From Anaerolineae bacterium (GTDB lineage: Bacteria; Chloroflexota; Anaerolineae; Aggregatilineales; Phototrophicaceae), in NCBI GenBank assembly GCA_022825675.1, contig JAJDWK010000087.1, positions 32,477-96,476 of the forward strand: a DNA stretch of 64,000 nt. Direction: 5' to 3'. A program made the position numbers and the translations under genes. This document shows, one piece after another, positions 61,404 through 64,000 of the stretch (position 1 is the stretch's first letter; each line of letters starts with the position of its first letter). The notes under the pieces were generated by a model. It did no database searches. It saw only the letters and a list, made by a program, of their open reading frames with translations, and was not told the origin of the DNA.

Positions 61404-62567
61404 GTGAGCAAACGGGTGCTGTTTCTCTTTTCTGATACCGGCGGCGGACACCGTTCCGCCTTCCGCGCGATTCAAGATGCCATGGAAATCCGCTATGGCG
61501 ATGCTGTCGCCTTTGATGCCGTTGATGTCTTGCGCGAGCTGCACTGGCCCCTCAACAAACAGCCGGAGCTTTATCCCCGCGTCGTCAACACCTCCAAGAC
61601 GCTCTGGGCGCTGATGTATCACAGCTTTGACGGACCGCGGCGCGCGCATTGGGCGCGCAGTTTGATTTATCGCAACAATCGGCGGGCGCTGCGGCGCATC
61701 GTCACCGAGCACCCGGCTGATGTTGTCGTCTGCACCCATGCTGTTGTCGCTAATCCCGCCTTCCGCGCCTTTTTGACCTTGGCGCGGCGCCCGCCATTCC
61801 TGACAGTGGTTACAGACCTGGTAACGACGCCGTCCATTTGGTATGATCCGCGCGTCGACCATTGCTTTGTGCCGACCGAAAGCGCCTATCGCCGCGGCTT
61901 GCGCCTGGGCATGCCGCCGCAGAAGATGCAAATCACGGGCTTGCCAGTCAATCCGCATTTCATCAACGCCATCATCAGCAAAGAAGAAGCCCGCGCCGAA
62001 TTTGGCTTTGACCCCGGGCTGCCAACAGTGCTCATCGTAGCGGGCATCGAAGGCATGAGCAGCATCCCCAAAATGGTGCGGGCGCTGGATGCGCGGGCGC
62101 TGGGCGCGCAGCTGGTGGTCGTCTGCGGGCGCAATCAAGCGTTGAAGCAGCGCCTGGCGCGCCGCGACTGGAACAACCGCCATCACCTCTTCGGCTATGT
62201 GTCCAACCATCGGGAAATGCCCCGCATCATGGCTGCCGCCGATATCATCGTCACCAAAGCGGGTCCTTCCACCATCAGCGAAGCCGCCATTGTCGGCTTG
62301 CCGATGATTATCAGCGACTGCATCCCCGGGCAGGAAGAGGGCAATGTGCAGTTGGTGACGGAAAACCAGGCGGGCGTCTATCTGCCCAAGCCGGAGCAAG
62401 CTGCCCAGCGGATAGCCGCTTGGCTAAGCGAAGGACCGGCGGCTTTGGAGCGGCGCGCCGCCAATGCCCGCCGCATCGCCAAACCCAATGCCGTCTGGGA
62501 AATCGCTGACGCCGTGTGGGATTGGGCGCGGAAACCGAAAATATCACGACCGCAGGCTTCAACTTAG
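61404..62567 (+). CDS. GT28-like glycolipid glycosyltransferase (MGDG synthase/MurG fold)
   Basis: 387 aa from GTG 61404, which gives the typical SKRVLFLFSDTGGGHRSAF start; a GTG at 61338 would add 22 residues. TGGGHRSAF is the glycine-rich loop of MGDG synthase and processive diacylglycerol glucosyltransferases. The donor site reads GYVSNHREMPRIMAAADII then TKAGPSTISEAAIVGLPMI, with IPGQEEGN. It likely makes a membrane glycolipid. It converges on the next gene, overlapping by four bases. Confidence 0.9.
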   Translation: MSKRVLFLFSDTGGGHRSAFRAIQDAMEIRYGDAVAFDAVDVLRELHWPLNKQPELYPRVVNTSKTLWALMYHSFDGPRRAHWARSLIYRNNRRALRRIVTEHPADVVVCTHAVVANPAFRAFLTLARRPPFLTVVTDLVTTPSIWYDPRVDHCFVPTESAYRRGLRLGMPPQKMQITGLPVNPHFINAIISKEEARAEFGFDPGLPTVLIVAGIEGMSSIPKMVRALDARALGAQLVVVCGRNQALKQRLARRDWNNRHHLFGYVSNHREMPRIMAAADIIVTKAGPSTISEAAIVGLPMIISDCIPGQEEGNVQLVTENQAGVYLPKPEQAAQRIAAWLSEGPAALERRAANARRIAKPNAVWEIADAVWDWARKPKISRPQAST

Positions 62568-63670
62568 CCACTTTCCAAGTTGCTTACGCTGCCCAGATAA
62601 CTCGCCGCCGCCACCTGCGCGACGCTCCCATCCACCAGGCTGATTTTCCAACTGCTGTCCAGCGTGTCCGTGATGAAGAGGATGGCGCTGTCGTCTTCAG
62701 TCCAAGTGACCGGGCGCGCCAAGGCGCTCAGCGGGCTGTTGAGCGCCACCTGCCGCCCGTTCTCCAAGTCCACCAGAATAAAAACGGTGCGGATGTCTTG
62801 CTGCGGGCTGCGGAAAGCGCTGACCCGCGACAGCGCATACACCGCTTTGCTGCCAGCGGAGTTGAGCAGCGGCGCGCCCGCTTCCAGATAACCCTCCCGC
62901 GGTAGCGAGGGGATGATTTGCGGCGGCTGCCCATCCAGCCGGTGCAGCTCAACATCAATGCCGCCGCTGGCAGGGTTTGGCGCGAGGCGCAGCATCAGGC
63001 CGCTGCCAAAGCCAACCGCGCAGAGACAGCTAGATTCCCCGGGCAAAGTTTGAATCGCGCCATTTGCCAAATCCAGGGAGAATATGCCACTGTGCCAAGG
63101 GTAGGGCTTGAGGCCGCCCGTGTCTACCGGGTGCACATCCAGATAGAGCGTCCCGCCATCATCGCTGAAGGCGACCGGCAGCAGGCGCAGGTTCTCGCGC
63201 GGACCATAACGCAAAAGCTCGCGCGGCTCGCCGCTGGCATCAGCCAGGTTGACCGCTGTCGTCAGCCTGCCGTCCGCCGCTTTGCTGCTGATAGCCCAAG
63301 CAATCTGGCTGCCATCGGCGGAAACCGCCCAGTCGATGCTGTCCGCGCCGGCACCCAGGCTGATAAAAGGGTGGTCGCGCGGCTCCCGCCCGGGCTGCGC
63401 CAGCTTGACCTGCTCCTCGGCGCGCTCAAAATAGAGGACGCCATTATCAACAATGCTGAAGTCTTCGCCGCGGGTCACGAGTTCTTGCGTTTCGCCCGTC
63501 AGCAAGTTGAGGAAAATCAGGCTAATCGCAGCTTCGTCCGCGGGGTCGCGCCGCAAGTAGACATCCCAACTTTGCCGTTCCGCCAGCGGGCGCGGCTGCT
63601 CTTGCGCTGCCACCCTGCCCAAGGTGCCAAGCGCCAGCGCCAGTAGAAGAAGAACTGTGACTCTTGTCAT
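62564..63670 (-). CDS. Secreted propeller-like protein, unknown function
   Basis: 368 aa with a signal peptide (about 1-22, LLLALALGTLGRVAAQ). The rest has repeating WD40/TolB-like beta motifs: SADGSQIAWAI, FSDDGGTLYLDV, SAGSKAVYALS and WTEDDSAILFITD. A propeller of six or seven blades is likely. Two adjacent Cys pairs (SSCLCAVG). Role unknown; a sensor or scaffold is plausible. Confidence 0.75.
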   Translation of the reverse strand: MTRVTVLLLLALALGTLGRVAAQEQPRPLAERQSWDVYLRRDPADEAAISLIFLNLLTGETQELVTRGEDFSIVDNGVLYFERAEEQVKLAQPGREPRDHPFISLGAGADSIDWAVSADGSQIAWAISSKAADGRLTTAVNLADASGEPRELLRYGPRENLRLLPVAFSDDGGTLYLDVHPVDTGGLKPYPWHSGIFSLDLANGAIQTLPGESSCLCAVGFGSGLMLRLAPNPASGGIDVELHRLDGQPPQIIPSLPREGYLEAGAPLLNSAGSKAVYALSRVSAFRSPQQDIRTVFILVDLENGRQVALNSPLSALARPVTWTEDDSAILFITDTLDSSWKISLVDGSVAQVAAASYLGSVSNLESG

Positions 63671-63694
63671 CGCCAGTCCAGCAATCTCTCGCCC

Positions 63695-63717
63695 GAATAC
63701 TCATTACAGGAATACTC
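63695..63717. repeat. Direct repeats in the propeller-gene leader
   Basis: GAATACTC occurs at 63695-63702 and 63710-63717, one and a half turns apart, in the stretch just upstream of the start. They could be a regulator site. Confidence 0.35.
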
Positions 63718-63718
63718 A

Positions 63719-63747
63719 AGTATAGAGCGGACTGCAGCTCACGGCAA
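63719..63747 (-). promoter_or_regulatory. Possible promoter of the propeller gene
   Basis: On the minus strand TTGCCG (63747-63742) and TATACT (63724-63719), 17 bp apart. The -35 is poor. Confidence 0.4.
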
Positions 63748-63873
63748 AGCGCTGTTCTGCTGGGGCAGGGCGGTTTGTGTGGACTTTATGCCTGCGCCCA
63801 GCAAACCTAAAATCTCTGTGACCTCAGTAAGTGCAAGTAAGTAATGCGACAATCTAGTCCTTACTGAGCAGTC

Positions 63874-64000
63874 TGTACACAGCCCTTACCACCGAGAACA
63901 CAGAGGGAAATTGAGGACACCGAGTAAAGATTTTAAGAGATTTTCTCGTGCTTTTCTCTGTGTATCTCGGTGTACTCGGTGGTAAAAATCCTTGTCGAAT
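63874..64000. repeat. Dispersed intergenic repeat, copy D, cut by the window edge
   Basis: The first part, TGTACACAGCCCTTACCACC (63874-63893), is the inverted match of 2803-2823 in copy A, and the end (from about 63963) matches copy C around 61195-61235 in inverse orientation. No coding content is visible between 63748 and 64000. The element continues beyond the window. Confidence 0.7.

Overview
The window is a high-GC bacterial chromosome segment. It carries a nearly complete str / S10 / spc / alpha ribosomal supercluster in bacterial order, followed by envelope-polysaccharide, transport, aminoacyl-tRNA synthetase, repair and RNA-decay genes. The organism is most likely a member of Chloroflexota, perhaps Anaerolineae-like. 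That placement is an inference from remembered protein features: the S12 insertion, the long-form RmlA, secreted PDZ and beta-propeller proteins, and two-exporter MFS pairs. No search was run.

Layout. 1-2.6 kb: a lipoprotein, a tmRNA gene (ssrA) with promoter, tag frame and terminator, a MITE-like element, and a renalase-like flavoprotein. 2.6-4.2 kb: a dispersed repeat and an acyl-CoA dehydrogenase. 4.2-8.8 kb: the str operon (rpsL, rpsG, fusA, tuf), with a near-consensus promoter in front and an intrinsic terminator behind. 8.8-19.8 kb: the S10 and spc operons (rpsJ through secY), ending in a second terminator. 19.9-22.9 kb: a divergent adenylate kinase, map and a secreted S33 peptidase. 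22.9-27.4 kb: a new promoter, then rpmJ, rpsM, rpsK, rpoA, rplQ, truA, rplM, rpsI. infA and rpsD are missing from their usual places. 27.4-30.8 kb: a YabN-type MazG protein, a SpoU methyltransferase and an RmlA-like sugar nucleotidyltransferase.

30.8-36.7 kb (minus): one glycan operon read from its own promoter: nucleotide-sugar dehydrogenase, GT4 glycosyltransferase, a GT9-GT26 fusion, a heptose-kinase-like PfkB protein, and an alkyltransferase-like repair protein at the end. 36.7-39.9 kb: a sugar ABC importer (binding protein and two permeases). 40-42.6 kb: an ABC exporter with two paralogous membrane subunits. 42.7-46.3 kb: lysS (with an extra C-terminal domain), a small membrane protein, and serS. 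46.7-49.4 kb: two tandem MFS transporters. 49.4-52 kb: an endonuclease III-like glycosylase, a PIG-L deacetylase, tRNA-Cys and an epimerase-like protein. 52.1-57 kb: a small orphan gene, recX, rny, and a RelE-fold domain fused to a UvrD-type helicase. 57-63.7 kb: a PDZ protein, a TyrA-like dehydrogenase, an HD protein, an M50 membrane protease, a GT28-type glycolipid glycosyltransferase and a secreted propeller protein.

The genes fall into a translation block, an envelope glycan block, and a small set linked to RNA and ribosome stress (tmRNA, RNase Y, the RelE-UvrD fusion). At least four copies of a dispersed intergenic repeat, rich in short ACCGAG-type words, lie between operons. The best preserved copy ends in 16-bp inverted repeats.
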